DNA of 64,000 bases from CAVZMI01 sp050011775 (GTDB lineage: Bacteria > Bacteroidota > Ignavibacteria > UBA10030 > CAVZMI01), in assembly GCA_050011775.1 (NCBI GenBank), contig JBEKIL010000014.1, forward strand, positions 69,003 through 133,002, in the 5' to 3' direction. Shown here piece by piece: positions 45,628-55,298 of this stretch; within the stretch, counting starts at the first letter, position 1, and every line of letters begins with the position of its first letter. Under the pieces are notes generated by a model that saw nothing but the letters and a program-made list of their open reading frames with translations, was not told the DNA's origin and did no database searches. Both the position numbers and the translations under genes were made by a program.

Positions 45628-46015
45628 CCATCATCATGCAATTTCCGGGCGTGGCATGGATCGACCTTTCCTTTTTTCAATGGCTGTTATGGGTAACACA
45701 AAGTACACAGAGTACTATTAAATAGGCTACTGTTGAGGACACGAAGAAGAATTTATACTTTGTTACCTCAAAAATGGCATTGTTTAATGTTCTCTGGGTA
45801 CTCTGTGGCGGTGACCCTACAATTATTCATCTAAAAAATGGGACACAGCACCGTAAATCGTCTTTCATCCCAGCGGTGTTATTTTCTTTTTTCAATGGCT
45901 ATTTGGGGTAACACAAAGGATACAGAGTACTGTTGAAATGGCGATTGTAGAGGACACAAAGAAGAATTTCTATTCGCATCAACTGTATCCCCCTCACCCA
46001 GCGACTGCCGTCTCA
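45628..46015 (+). repeat. Family-B repeats, two copies in tandem
   Basis: A near-complete copy (45628-45890) with the leader ATCATCATGCAATTTCCGGG, followed by a shorter copy (45886-46015). The first is highly similar to the copy at 36200, and together with the receptor gene it defines the parent of the deleted duplication there. Confidence 0.88.
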
Positions 46016-46044
46016 ACCTATATATTTCCGATAAGGTTCGTGGT

Positions 46045-47637
46045 CTAATATTCCGTACAACCGGTGCTTGATAGTTCGAACCGCTTTTTTCTCCACTCGG
46101 AGTAGATCACCGGCAGAAAGATCGATTTGTTTTGAAGCAATGTCTTTAGATACGGTATCTTCATCTCTTGACTAATCATCGGTGACAATGCTTTCAGTGC
46201 GTCGCTGCCTTTACCCGACGGCCATTCATAGAGGTAACCTCCGACATATATTGCATACGCTGTCTTCTTCCCTTCCACCGGATTTGATGCCCTGAATTTC
46301 AGGTTGATCATATCAGGTGGTAAGAGCACCGCATACTCTTCATCGGATGTTAGAAGCACATGCCGCAAATCCTCGCCCCGAGACCCCACGGCCGACAGCA
46401 GTGGTACTATGTTTTGCTTAAGAGGAGTAACGGGAGTCCAATCTACGCCAACGGCATCAATCTTCCATACGTCGGCCAGACACGTCAACCTGATCCGTAT
46501 CGTGTCCGACATTTGCCGGGATATCTTCAACCGGATAAGCTTTGAGAACTGGATATTGTCGGCTTCCGGATAGATGACGCCTATGTTATCCCACGTCGAA
46601 CCATTGAAGATATACGCTTTCAGCGACGATTCCTCCAACCATTCTTTCAGGATGCGAATCATTACGGAGTCATGCTCCGCCGCATTGACAAATGCGAGCG
46701 ACTCATCACCGAGGAACGAAAAGATATTGTCGAAGACACTTTCCGAGAGGTGTGTGTTCATGGCATGAATTACAATTGATCCCTCATTTGCATGATTCGA
46801 ATTGACAATGGTAAGATCGATTGCATCCCGGAAATCCGATGACATACCCCTTTCCGGAAAATTGGACTCCCAATAGTTGCCATCCCGGTATGAGACATCG
46901 TCCGTCATAATTCGTCCTGAATTATCCTCTGCACGTATGGGGGAAGCCTGTACATAGACAGGCCAGAGAATTCCATTAGCGTCGGAATATACTTGCGCAT
47001 TCGTATCGCATTCAACTCCGACCAACTTCACGACATTGAAATGATGTGTTTCCGGCCGTTCATTTGTAAGGCGAACCGCCAATTTCCCCTGATCTTCCTT
47101 TATAGAATTCAGAACTACGCACGTCGTCACCTCCAGCGCCTTCCCTAATCCAACCCCAAATGCCTCACCTTCCATATGATGTCTCTTTCCATCCCAGCTG
47201 TAGATGAAAGGACACGAATGTCCGGAACCCCCTGGATATGTGATCCTCGTCTGGAGAGAGAATCCTTCATGACCAGTGAAACTACTTAACGTCCATCCTA
47301 CAAAATATCCGGTAAACGCAACCGTCAGCAATCCTTTGAAACCATTCAAGCTTTGAGCCTGGATGTAGCCAATTCCCGACAGCTTTAGTTCTCCGTCGAA
47401 CCTCTGAGTCGTCCCTCGCTTACGGACGCTGCCTGTCCCCACCAATGTAGAATCCATCAATTTATAATTCGTCAGCTCATAAAGAGAACTATCTTTCGTC
47501 AGGATCATTAATGGACCTGTTTCAAGAGGATCACTAATATCAGATCGCAGAGTGATTCTTTTGGTGACCCCACAGCCATCGTTGAAGAGAACAGCGGCAC
47601 AAACCACCACGATTTTCCATATCGAGAATTTAGACAT
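46045..47637 (-). CDS. Lipoprotein of unknown function
   Basis: Not recognised. The ATG at 47637 has GGAG 8 bp upstream and opens a lipoprotein signal (MSKFSIWKIVVVCAAVLF then NDGC, Cys about 22); longer starts at 47652 and 47691 are less likely. Mature protein about 508 residues, without clear repeats; a segment with TYPGGSGHSCPFIYSWDG followed by MEGEAFGVG is the most conserved-looking part, and the rest has a beta-rich look. It is the third gene of an apparent operon with two envelope proteins (29 bp after the 376-codon frame), so it is probably attached to the outer membrane and works with them. Confidence 0.7.
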   Translation of the reverse strand: MSKFSIWKIVVVCAAVLFNDGCGVTKRITLRSDISDPLETGPLMILTKDSSLYELTNYKLMDSTLVGTGSVRKRGTTQRFDGELKLSGIGYIQAQSLNGFKGLLTVAFTGYFVGWTLSSFTGHEGFSLQTRITYPGGSGHSCPFIYSWDGKRHHMEGEAFGVGLGKALEVTTCVVLNSIKEDQGKLAVRLTNERPETHHFNVVKLVGVECDTNAQVYSDANGILWPVYVQASPIRAEDNSGRIMTDDVSYRDGNYWESNFPERGMSSDFRDAIDLTIVNSNHANEGSIVIHAMNTHLSESVFDNIFSFLGDESLAFVNAAEHDSVMIRILKEWLEESSLKAYIFNGSTWDNIGVIYPEADNIQFSKLIRLKISRQMSDTIRIRLTCLADVWKIDAVGVDWTPVTPLKQNIVPLLSAVGSRGEDLRHVLLTSDEEYAVLLPPDMINLKFRASNPVEGKKTAYAIYVGGYLYEWPSGKGSDALKALSPMISQEMKIPYLKTLLQNKSIFLPVIYSEWRKKRFELSSTGCTEY

Positions 47638-47665
47638 TGTTTTTTTCTCCATTATAATATTAAAC

Positions 47666-48742
47666 TTAAAAAAAGACCGTGACCCGGCCACCGAGGACGA
47701 CGCTGCTTATATCCAGTTTTGCATCTATTCCGGTATATGTTTGATTCATGACAGGGATGTACAAATAACCTGCATAAATATTCCAGATCACATTTGTGCC
47801 GGTTTCAATACCGGCAGTAAAATTGTAACCCACATTGGCTGCATCGACATGTAGGCCCTGCAGAGTTACGCCATTGCCGAGGCTTTCTCCATAGTGTAGT
47901 TCCGTTGATATGCGATAATGTCCGATACCCACACCGACGTAGGGATAAATATAACTCAGGGGCAAATCACGGATCGTGTATAACAATGAGAAAGAGGCTG
48001 CCTTAAAATCTACATCGCCGCTGAGTTGTGTTCCGGCTTCCAGGTTAAGAGCAAATGCACTTGATATCTCGATTTTGAAATTTAGCCATAAGAGCGCTGA
48101 AGAACCGAAAGAAGTTTCGTAATGTTTTATCGAATAACCTTTTTTCCTGTATGTATCTTCCAGCACATTGCAGATAGATTGCAGTCCGGTGAAGTCAGTT
48201 GAATACGATGAGGCGCCAATCCCAAAACCAAACCTCGGATAGTCTATGATGAGACGCTCATCAATCGAATCGGGTGCAAGAGGTAGCCGATACGGAATAA
48301 AATTCCAAGTAACGGGTTGACGACTCACCCGCGATCCGTCGGTTGGATTCACTTGAGAGTCAGAGACAAACCGCAATTTTGGCGGATCGGTTCCCATAAT
48401 ATAGTTCCCGTCGGCCAGTTCTTCAAAATGGTTGATCTTTTCCGCCATTATGAGTACACTCATCTCGTTATAATTGATAATGCTGTCTCTTTCGGAACCA
48501 TCTTTGCCTTTCAAAATGATATGTGCGCAGTATGTGCTGTCTGTCATTTTTCGGATTTCTGCACTCTCGAAATTTTCAATCTTTGTAAAGAGCCTGAAGT
48601 AATCAGATCCTGCCTTGTCGATCTGTGGGCCGACCCGCGGACTCAAGATCACAATCCTGCTGCTGTCCTGAGCTAAGGACCCGCCCGAGAGGAGAATAAA
48701 TGAAAAAGCGAAAAACAACGACTTCTTGAAAGTGTCTTTCAT
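47666..48742 (-). CDS. Exported beta-barrel-like protein, unknown
   Basis: Not recognised. ATG 48742 with AAAGGA upstream is preferred to the track start at 48796, which overlaps the previous gene. Signal peptide about 1-25 (ending LSGGSLAQ). Residues about 30-165 form a soluble part (KGKDGSERDSIINYNEMS); the C-terminal half has alternating Gly/aromatic strands (FGFGIGASSYS, YPYVGVGIGHY, YNFTAGIETG) and ends in GGRVTVFF, a typical barrel end. Likely an eight-strand outer-membrane barrel. Second gene of the three-gene operon. Confidence 0.7.
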   Translation of the reverse strand: MKDTFKKSLFFAFSFILLSGGSLAQDSSRIVILSPRVGPQIDKAGSDYFRLFTKIENFESAEIRKMTDSTYCAHIILKGKDGSERDSIINYNEMSVLIMAEKINHFEELADGNYIMGTDPPKLRFVSDSQVNPTDGSRVSRQPVTWNFIPYRLPLAPDSIDERLIIDYPRFGFGIGASSYSTDFTGLQSICNVLEDTYRKKGYSIKHYETSFGSSALLWLNFKIEISSAFALNLEAGTQLSGDVDFKAASFSLLYTIRDLPLSYIYPYVGVGIGHYRISTELHYGESLGNGVTLQGLHVDAANVGYNFTAGIETGTNVIWNIYAGYLYIPVMNQTYTGIDAKLDISSVVLGGRVTVFF

Positions 48743-48761
48743 AGGAATTCCTTTCTCCGGA

Positions 48762-49388
48762 TTATTGCATTGAATGAAGCCACAGTGGTTCAACATCTTT
48801 ATATCGAGCCAAAACCTTCAATACCGAGAAATCCCGGCCAGGAAGAGGATCGATAGTTTTGTCTGCCATCGATGATGCCACACCGACTACCGTACCTATG
48901 ACTAATCCGACTGTACCGAGAGAAAAACCGCCGGCTATGGCTTTCTGACCTGCAGTCATACTAAATAAGCCACCAGGTTTGTCGTCACCGCCCGCAAGCC
49001 CGATCATTCCACCCACAATGAAACCGCAAACAACCCCCCCAGCCATTCCCTTGAGTATTTTCGATTCCCCCTGAACAATCACCTTCTGTATATCATTTGT
49101 GCTCAAGAGATGGACATACTTCATTATTTCCGAACTATCTTTGTCCTCAATCTCTTCCAATGCAGCAACGACCAGTGCGTTTTGTCGAACCGAGAGTAAC
49201 ACACCTTCGACTTCTTCTCCGGTGGTCATTCGAACGACGATATGAGCCCCCGGATTGACATTGGCATTCCTACTGCTTTCCTGCGCAAGAAGTCCCCGGG
49301 GATTAAGTAAGGAAATCAAGGCGAAGAATACTATAATATTGGAAATATAATGAATAAGAATTGGGATTGTACAATTTTTCGGTTTCAT
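48762..49388 (-). CDS. Exported glycine-zipper protein, unknown
   Basis: Not recognised. First gene of the three-gene operon, with a strong AAGGAGGG site before ATG 49388. Signal-like N-terminus (about 1-36, ending LLAQE). Residues about 45-110 look like a small beta domain (IVVRMTTGEEVEGVLLSVRQNALVV). Residues about 112-175 contain two Gly-rich hydrophobic segments (GMAGGVVCGFIVGGMIGLAGG and GLVIGTVVGVASS), typical of glycine zippers that insert into membranes. It precedes the next gene by 19 bp. Confidence 0.68.
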   Translation of the reverse strand: MKPKNCTIPILIHYISNIIVFFALISLLNPRGLLAQESSRNANVNPGAHIVVRMTTGEEVEGVLLSVRQNALVVAALEEIEDKDSSEIMKYVHLLSTNDIQKVIVQGESKILKGMAGGVVCGFIVGGMIGLAGGDDKPGGLFSMTAGQKAIAGGFSLGTVGLVIGTVVGVASSMADKTIDPLPGRDFSVLKVLARYKDVEPLWLHSMQ

Positions 49389-49499
49389 AGCGACCCTCCT
49401 TTATTGTTCTGTTTACATTATGCTAAACACTCCCATGAGAGTTGTCATGGAAATGTCAAAAGAGTGTCATAAAAAACCTTAGCGGAGGGAGGTTTAGGC

Positions 49500-50425
49500 T
49501 TTTCTTTTTTTCAATGACTATTTGGGGAAACACAAAGGACACGGAGTACTATTAAATAGGCTATCGTTAAGGACACTAAGAAGAATTTCGACTCAAATCA
49601 ATAATGGTTCTCCTCACCCAGCAGCTGCTGGATCATCTCAACCAGCACATCAATATCATACGGCTTCTACACAAAATCAGCTGCACACATCATCATGCAA
49701 TTTTTGGGCGAGAGCGCGGATCGCCTTTACTTTTTTCAATGGCTGTTGAAGGAAACACAAAGGACACAAAGTTCATATGAAAATGCAGTTAATTGAGGAC
49801 ACAAAGAAGAATTTATTTTTTGTGACCTCAAAAATGGCATTATTCGATGTTCTCTGTGTACTCTGTGGCGGTGACCCTACAATTATTCATCTAAAAAATG
49901 GGTCACAGCACCATAAATCGTCTTTCATCCCAGCGGTGTTATTTTTTTCAAAAATGCCGTACACTTCCACCGCGGTGTTTTATTTTATGTTATTGCACAC
50001 GGAATACACGCCAACCTACTTTAGATATCGCTTTTCTTTTTCAATGGCTTTTAAGGGTAACACAAAGGACACAAAGTACTGTTGAAAAGACAATTGTTGA
50101 GGGCACAAAGAAGAATTTATACTTTGTGACCTCAAAAATGGCATTGTTAAATGTTCTCTGGGGACTCTGTGGCGGTGACCCTACAATTATTCATCTAAAA
50201 AATGGGTCACAGCACCATAAATCGTCTTTCATCCCAGCGGTGTTAAATTTAGATATCGGCTTCTCTTTTTTCAATGGCTGGATGGGGAAACACTGCGCCA
50301 TCCGCCAAACAGCCGGCGGACAGGAAGGCGCATGCGCCTCCGGCGCAAAAGGACACAGAGTACTATTAAATAGGCTGTCGTTGAGGACACAAAGAAGAAT
50401 TTCGATTCGCATCAACTCCCCCCCT
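49500..50425 (+). repeat. Cluster of four family-B repeats
   Basis: Four copies in direct orientation: about 49500-49600 (short), 49725-49945 (complete), 50030-50250 (complete) and 50258-50425 (with a CCGCC...GGCGGACAGG palindrome at 50302-50324 and GGCGCATGCGCC nested in it). The complete units end in CAGCGGTGTTA. 49389-49499 and 50426-50678 show no gene. Confidence 0.9.
49598..49690 (-). pseudogene. Remnant of a response-regulator receiver domain (C-terminal end)
   Basis: Read on the minus strand the segment gives ADFV, an in-frame stop, then KPYDIDVLVEMIQQLLGEE and a stop. This is the usual end of a receiver domain (the K-P motif and last helix). Only about 30 codons remain between two family-B repeats, so it is a relic. 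Confidence 0.5.
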
Positions 50426-50678
50426 TCTGAAAGTCTTCAAAATGGCCCTGGAGTAGAACAATGACCATTCCAAAATTCCGTCTAAAGCAATATATAGATG
50501 TTAAGACATATCAATAAGTAAAGGCTAAACCACGCGGGCATGAAGCCCGCGGCTACCGCTACACTTAATCGATATGTAAATGAATTTGATGAATAATAAG
50601 CTTCCTTTCCTCATAAAATTAATATAAATTTGTGGAGTCTAACTTAAAACTCTTACTAACATCAGAAAGAAGACCATC

Positions 50679-51770
50679 ATGAAAAAAAATCTTTTCCTTT
50701 ACCTTTTCCTTTACCTTTTCCTGTTACTTTCATGTATGGGATTTTTTACATGTGTGTCGTATGCACAGGAAAACAATTACATTGTTTCCAAATACGACTT
50801 CATCCCCGGGGAAAAAATCATTTTTTATAATGACTTCACTGCAGAAAATGTGGGCGATTTTCCGGCTCAATGGTTAACCAACGGAAGCGGCGAAATCGTG
50901 ACCTCAACGAAGTTCCCGGGCAGGTGGTTTCAAATCACCAAAGCTGGCTATTACATCCCGGACGTAAGCGAAGACTTTACAGACAATTTTACCGTTGAGT
51001 TCGACATAGTCCCAATGAATGTCGTTAAGAGTGAAACAATGGTGGGTATTGATTTCTTTTTATTGTCGGGTACACGAAACAGTCCCGGTTACGGAGCGCA
51101 ACCCGGCCAGGCTGGCATGAAATTGCATCCTGACTATGATAATGTGTTTTGGAATAACTGGTCCGAAGCACGCGACTGGCAGGGAGACCAGGGATCTGTT
51201 ACGTATACTTTCAAATCTGCGGAGAAATACCATATTGCTTTCTGGATCCAGAAACAACGGGTGCGGCTCTATGCAAATGAAACAAAAGTCCTGGATGTTC
51301 CGCGTGGTTTACAGTCCGGTTATAAGCATAATATCTTCCGCATTGAAACAACCGATGATGCCAATCCGATCATCGGCAATTTCAGGATTGCCGCCGGTTT
51401 GCCCGACATGAGAAATAAGTTGCTGAAAGAGGGCAAAATTATTTCATACGGCATTCATTTCGATGTCAATTCCGATATAGTAAAACCCGAGTCCTATTCT
51501 ACACTCAAAGAAATCGCAGGTATATTGAAGGATAATCCCGCTATCCGGATAAAAATTGTCGGCCACACAGATTCGGATGGCGATGAAGCCTCGAATCTCG
51601 ACCTTTCAAAACGCAGAAGTGCATCGGTAAAAAATGAACTTGTGAATAAATTTGGTATCGATGCCGGGAGAATCGATACCGACGGCAAAGGAGAATCGGC
51701 GCCGATAGCAGCGAATGATTCTGCTGTTAATAAGGCAAAAAACAGGAGGGTTGAATTTATAAAGCTCTGA
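50679..51770 (+). CDS. OmpA-family outer-membrane protein
   Basis: 363 residues. A signal peptide (about 1-30, with a KNLFLYLFLYLFLLLSC core) is followed by a concanavalin-like beta domain of about 200 residues (IIFYNDFTAENVGDFPAQW ... RLYANETKVLDVP). The C-terminal about 115 residues are an OmpA peptidoglycan-binding domain: ISYGIHFDVNSDIVKPES, IVGHTDSDGDEASNLDLSKRR and NRRVEFIKL. It probably ties the outer membrane or a surface structure to peptidoglycan. It stands alone between repeat clusters. Confidence 0.9.
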   Translation: MKKNLFLYLFLYLFLLLSCMGFFTCVSYAQENNYIVSKYDFIPGEKIIFYNDFTAENVGDFPAQWLTNGSGEIVTSTKFPGRWFQITKAGYYIPDVSEDFTDNFTVEFDIVPMNVVKSETMVGIDFFLLSGTRNSPGYGAQPGQAGMKLHPDYDNVFWNNWSEARDWQGDQGSVTYTFKSAEKYHIAFWIQKQRVRLYANETKVLDVPRGLQSGYKHNIFRIETTDDANPIIGNFRIAAGLPDMRNKLLKEGKIISYGIHFDVNSDIVKPESYSTLKEIAGILKDNPAIRIKIVGHTDSDGDEASNLDLSKRRSASVKNELVNKFGIDAGRIDTDGKGESAPIAANDSAVNKAKNRRVEFIKL

Positions 51771-51785
51771 ATACAAGAGTTAAGA

Positions 51786-51846
51786 TATCGAAGGTTTAAG
51801 GTTGAAGGTTTAAGGTTGAAGGTTTAAGGTTTAAGGTTGAAGGTTC
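51786..51846. repeat. Solo heptamer array
   Basis: About eight units alternating AAGGTTT and AAGGTTG just after the OmpA gene. It belongs to the same class as the arrays around the four-helix-bundle gene at 1.8-2.4 kb, but no such gene is next to it. Confidence 0.75.
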
Positions 51847-51869
51847 TTTTTTCTGTCGGATTAGGAGCA

Positions 51870-52200
51870 TAGAAAACATGGTCATGCCCATAATAAATAA
51901 TTCCTTGACGACAAAATCGCTGGCGTGCAGCGGGAAGAAGGGCGGCCGTGTGTTGGCGCAATTTCGTGCGTTTCGACCGAGGCTTATAAAAGCTATCGAT
52001 TGAATATTTCTTAGATTAAAGGCCGAGATCGACGGACTCGGATGTGCCATCTCAACAGCGCGTGCTGGAGGCCATCTCATGTGGGTTGCGATTTTATCAG
52101 CGCATATTAACGAACTTAGATATTATTATCTGTGCGCAGTACCTTTAGGTGCAGGCTTTCTTTCTGTCCCTTTCTTTCCAGAAAGAAAGGGACAAAATAC
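51870..52200. repeat. About 300-bp dispersed repeat, family C, copy 1
   Basis: Contains CCTTGACGACAAAATCGCTGG, GTGTGTTGGCGCAATTTCGTG, AAGGCCGAGATCGACGGACTC, GCATATTAACGAAC and GCGCAGTACCTTTAGGTGC in that order. The same ordered blocks recur at 63.53-63.93 kb. No credible gene is in it. The remainder of 52201-52518 shows a GTCGAGACTACCC segment and no gene. Confidence 0.85.
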
Positions 52201-52518
52201 TCTTGTTCTTTCTCCGATTTATTTTGGAAAAAATCTATTTGATTATCATATCAAATATTTCTGAATGCATGTGTATCGGTTTAAAACCTTGTGTCGAGTA
52301 CTCAAAATAACTTTAATTCAACTGAGTGAATTAAGTCGAGACTACCCGAAAAAGCATGTTTGTGCGCTCCAACCTATTAAAGTTATTTTGAATCGAGACA
52401 CTGGCGTGCCAAAAGAGGGTTGAATATAGGTAGATCCAGAAGTTGTTATATTTGATTTTCATGATTAACTTATACATGAGGATGCAAACCACCAATAGCG
52501 ATTCAAATTGCCTAGATA

Positions 52519-53658
52519 ATGAACGAAGCCTTTGAGACCTTCTACCTCCTGGCCGCGCTGCAAGGCGTACTGCTTTCCGCATTTCTGTTTACAAAAAAAC
52601 AAAACCACGCCGCCAATCTGGTTCTCGCTGTGGCTACACTTGCTCTGTCTATTGAGCTTGCCACCGTGGTCTACTATTCCAAAGGATGGTATAAGCTTTT
52701 TCCACATGCAATGGGGTTTTCGTATCCCTTCCCGTATCTCTACGGACCCCTCTTTTTTCTATACATAAAGCTCATCTCTAAAAAGGAAGAGCGGCTTCGT
52801 GCAATCGAGCTTCTGCACTTTACCCCAATTCTTGCCTTCTATTGTATTACTGCTCCGATCTTCTTCTATAGTGGTGAAGAGAAGATCGCGTTTGCGAATA
52901 ACATGTTCCTGAATATTCATCCCCCCATCTTTACGATCTTTGAAGCTATCGTTCCGATACAGGGGATCACCTATACCATTCTTACCATCAAGACCGTTGC
53001 AGAGTACAACCGGAGCATCAAAGATTCCTATTCCAATATCGACCTTATCAATCTCAACTGGTTGAAGTACCTCACTCTCGGGATGATCATTATCTGGTCA
53101 ATCGTTGCGTTTATCACTGTCGCCGAACTGGTCATGCCGCCTCTCTCCCATATTGACGCATTGTTGAATATTCCCCTTTCCATACTCATCTATTCGATAG
53201 GTTACATGGGTTTGAGACAGCCGGAGATATTCCTTGATCCGTCTTCAATTTCCCCGCGAAGCGAAGGTGCCGCCAAGTACAAGAAGAGCGGATTGAGCGA
53301 TGAGGACGCCGAAGAAATCAAGCGCACGTTGCTCGCCCTGATGATATCGGACAAACCCTATCTCGACCAGGACTTTACGCTGCAGAAGCTCGCCGAGCGG
53401 TTAAAAACGTCGAGCCACAATCTCTCCGAGGTTATCAACACAAAGTTGCACCAATCGTATTACGATTTCGTCAATCAGTATCGCGTGGAGGAATTTAAGA
53501 ACCGCCTGGCGGATCCGGAGAGTGAGCGCTATAACCTGCTCAGCATAGCTCTCGATTCCGGATTCAAATCAAAAGGGACGTTCAACTCCATCTTTAAAAA
53601 GTCTACAGGAATAACCCCGTCCGAATACAAAGAAAGATTGAATTCTCCTTCACGGTAA
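52519..53658 (+). CDS. Membrane-embedded AraC-family transcriptional regulator
   Basis: 379 residues. The N-terminal about 230 residues hold seven hydrophobic segments (for example FYLLAALQGVLLSAFLF, LATVVYYSK, YLTLGMIIIWSIVAFITVA), and the C-terminal about 100 residues are an AraC-type double helix-turn-helix (YLDQDFTLQKLAERLKTSSH ... LSIALDSGFKSKGTFNSIFKKSTGITPSEYK). This arrangement, a membrane sensor fused to a DNA-binding domain, is common in Bacteroidota. It is convergent with the hydrolase/receptor operon; a pair of direct repeats upstream of the receptor at 57.7 kb is a candidate target. Confidence 0.92.
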   Translation: MNEAFETFYLLAALQGVLLSAFLFTKKQNHAANLVLAVATLALSIELATVVYYSKGWYKLFPHAMGFSYPFPYLYGPLFFLYIKLISKKEERLRAIELLHFTPILAFYCITAPIFFYSGEEKIAFANNMFLNIHPPIFTIFEAIVPIQGITYTILTIKTVAEYNRSIKDSYSNIDLINLNWLKYLTLGMIIIWSIVAFITVAELVMPPLSHIDALLNIPLSILIYSIGYMGLRQPEIFLDPSSISPRSEGAAKYKKSGLSDEDAEEIKRTLLALMISDKPYLDQDFTLQKLAERLKTSSHNLSEVINTKLHQSYYDFVNQYRVEEFKNRLADPESERYNLLSIALDSGFKSKGTFNSIFKKSTGITPSEYKERLNSPSR

Positions 53659-53711
53659 GGTCGAATTCTATTTTCATCTCACCAATGTAATATTGGTCCT
53701 CCATTCAAGAA

Positions 53712-55265
53712 TTACCACACTTTTTTTACAAGTAATGCGAGCCCTACGACTGCAGCGGTTCCTAAGACAGCCAAAGTTCCGGCAGCAACTTTTGCTAGCT
53801 TAGGAAAACCCCAGCTCACATTAAAATCCATTTTGTTATAAGCGTTCATTGACGTGTCCGGCACACCGGTACGATAGAAGCTGCTTATGATGCGCCTTGT
53901 GTTTTCCGGATTAAGATACACCACATCGCCGAAATGGCCGCATTCGGAGAGAATAACCTGCTTTCCATTTTTCAAGCAGGGCAGCAATTCCTTCGTTGCA
54001 TATTCAGCCGGTGTCGAAAAATCAATGCTACCGCTCAATAGCAACGTTTCCACATCAGAGTGCCGCAACTGCCGAAATTCCTCCGGTATCTGTTGCATCG
54101 GCCATGACTCGATGGTTACAGGACCCCATTGCAGCTTGCTCGCGGGCGAGCCCAAAGGAAAATTTGGCGGCTCCATATCGAGGTAATAGTTGCGCGTGGA
54201 ATCGAAATCCGCACTGACCGCTTTCGAGCCATCACCCCATATGCTGCTGGAAGGTACAACATAGTTATACGCAAGCGACATCAGCGCAAGTCCACTCGGA
54301 TCTCCCTGTTTAGCTGCTACATAGGCATCGAAGACCATCGCTGCAGTTTTACGCTGAAAGAGAAGAAAAAATGTCACCACTTTCACTTTTCCCGGGTCGA
54401 TCGAAAACGAGAGCCACTTACGAGGCATATTAGTCAAAACACTCTGCATATCTGCATAAAGATCCTTGCTTTTTAAGGACATAATGGAGTCTTGCGACCA
54501 AAGCTCGGAGTAGCGTTTCAATTGCCTATCGATCATTTCGGGTTCCCACACAAAACGTCCCGGAGGATTAACACTAACCATCACAGATCTGTTTATGCTT
54601 TCCGGATGCTTGAGACCGTACAGATAGGCAATGCGGGTACCATAACTTCCGCTTATGAGGTTGATACGCTCGTAGCCAAGTGCCTTGCGAGCCGCTTCAT
54701 TATCTTCAATACATTCAATCATTGTGTAGCCATCCAAATCAATTCCCTGTGAGGTGAGCCGTTTTGCACTTGCGCGCCAGGCACGTTCGATTGTTTTCAT
54801 GGATTCTTCACCGAACAGATCGCCGTTGCCTTTGAATGCCTGTGCCACTTCCGGGCAGTCGAGCACCGTTGAACCGTCCACACCCCTGTACCCGACTATT
54901 ACTATATCATGGTCGGGAAGCAAGTACCACATGGATTTCCAATCCCAATCCATATTTTTCAACCCGGGGCCGCCGGAAAGGCAAAAAATCGGTTCGCACG
55001 GATTTTTCGAACTTGAGTGAATTCGTACAACCGGAAGATTGATAAACCTCGAATTTGCTTTGTTCCTATTTTCCGATACTATAATAGTTCCAAAATCTGC
55101 TGCGTACTCAGTGGATTCGATTTTTACGGTTCCCGCTTTAGAGACAAATGCGCCATCGACTTTTTCCGTGGAAGGTTCAGGATAAGTGAATGCACTACCA
55201 CCGCACCCCGATATTACCATCAGGAGAATAGTTAAGAGTGATAAAAAAATTATTGTCCGTTTCAT
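53712..55265 (-). CDS. Alpha/beta hydrolase, probable peptidase/esterase lipoprotein
   Basis: 517 residues. A lipoprotein signal (LLMVISGCG, Cys about 21) is followed by an alpha/beta hydrolase core: FCLSGGPG (oxyanion loop as in prolyl iminopeptidase/TAP-type hydrolases), HDIVIVGYRG, and the nucleophile elbow SGSYGT. The later SGSIDFSTP and CGHFGDV segments supply the Asp and His. The C-terminus carries one hydrophobic helix (TLAVLGTAAVVGLALLV), which would anchor it a second time. It follows the receptor gene by 33 bp on the same strand and is probably co-transcribed. Confidence 0.85.
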   Translation of the reverse strand: MKRTIIFLSLLTILLMVISGCGGSAFTYPEPSTEKVDGAFVSKAGTVKIESTEYAADFGTIIVSENRNKANSRFINLPVVRIHSSSKNPCEPIFCLSGGPGLKNMDWDWKSMWYLLPDHDIVIVGYRGVDGSTVLDCPEVAQAFKGNGDLFGEESMKTIERAWRASAKRLTSQGIDLDGYTMIECIEDNEAARKALGYERINLISGSYGTRIAYLYGLKHPESINRSVMVSVNPPGRFVWEPEMIDRQLKRYSELWSQDSIMSLKSKDLYADMQSVLTNMPRKWLSFSIDPGKVKVVTFFLLFQRKTAAMVFDAYVAAKQGDPSGLALMSLAYNYVVPSSSIWGDGSKAVSADFDSTRNYYLDMEPPNFPLGSPASKLQWGPVTIESWPMQQIPEEFRQLRHSDVETLLLSGSIDFSTPAEYATKELLPCLKNGKQVILSECGHFGDVVYLNPENTRRIISSFYRTGVPDTSMNAYNKMDFNVSWGFPKLAKVAAGTLAVLGTAAVVGLALLVKKVW

Positions 55266-55298
55266 CGTCTACTCCTTTTTAGAATTTCTAAGAATATA

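Noticed and set aside
49777..50464. 102- and 188-codon frames across the family-B cluster
   Set aside because: They are readings of the repeat itself, which has different frames in other copies.
52079..52264. 61-codon plus-strand frame in family C
   Set aside because: The frame is not kept in the second copy beyond the shared repeat modules and shows no domain.
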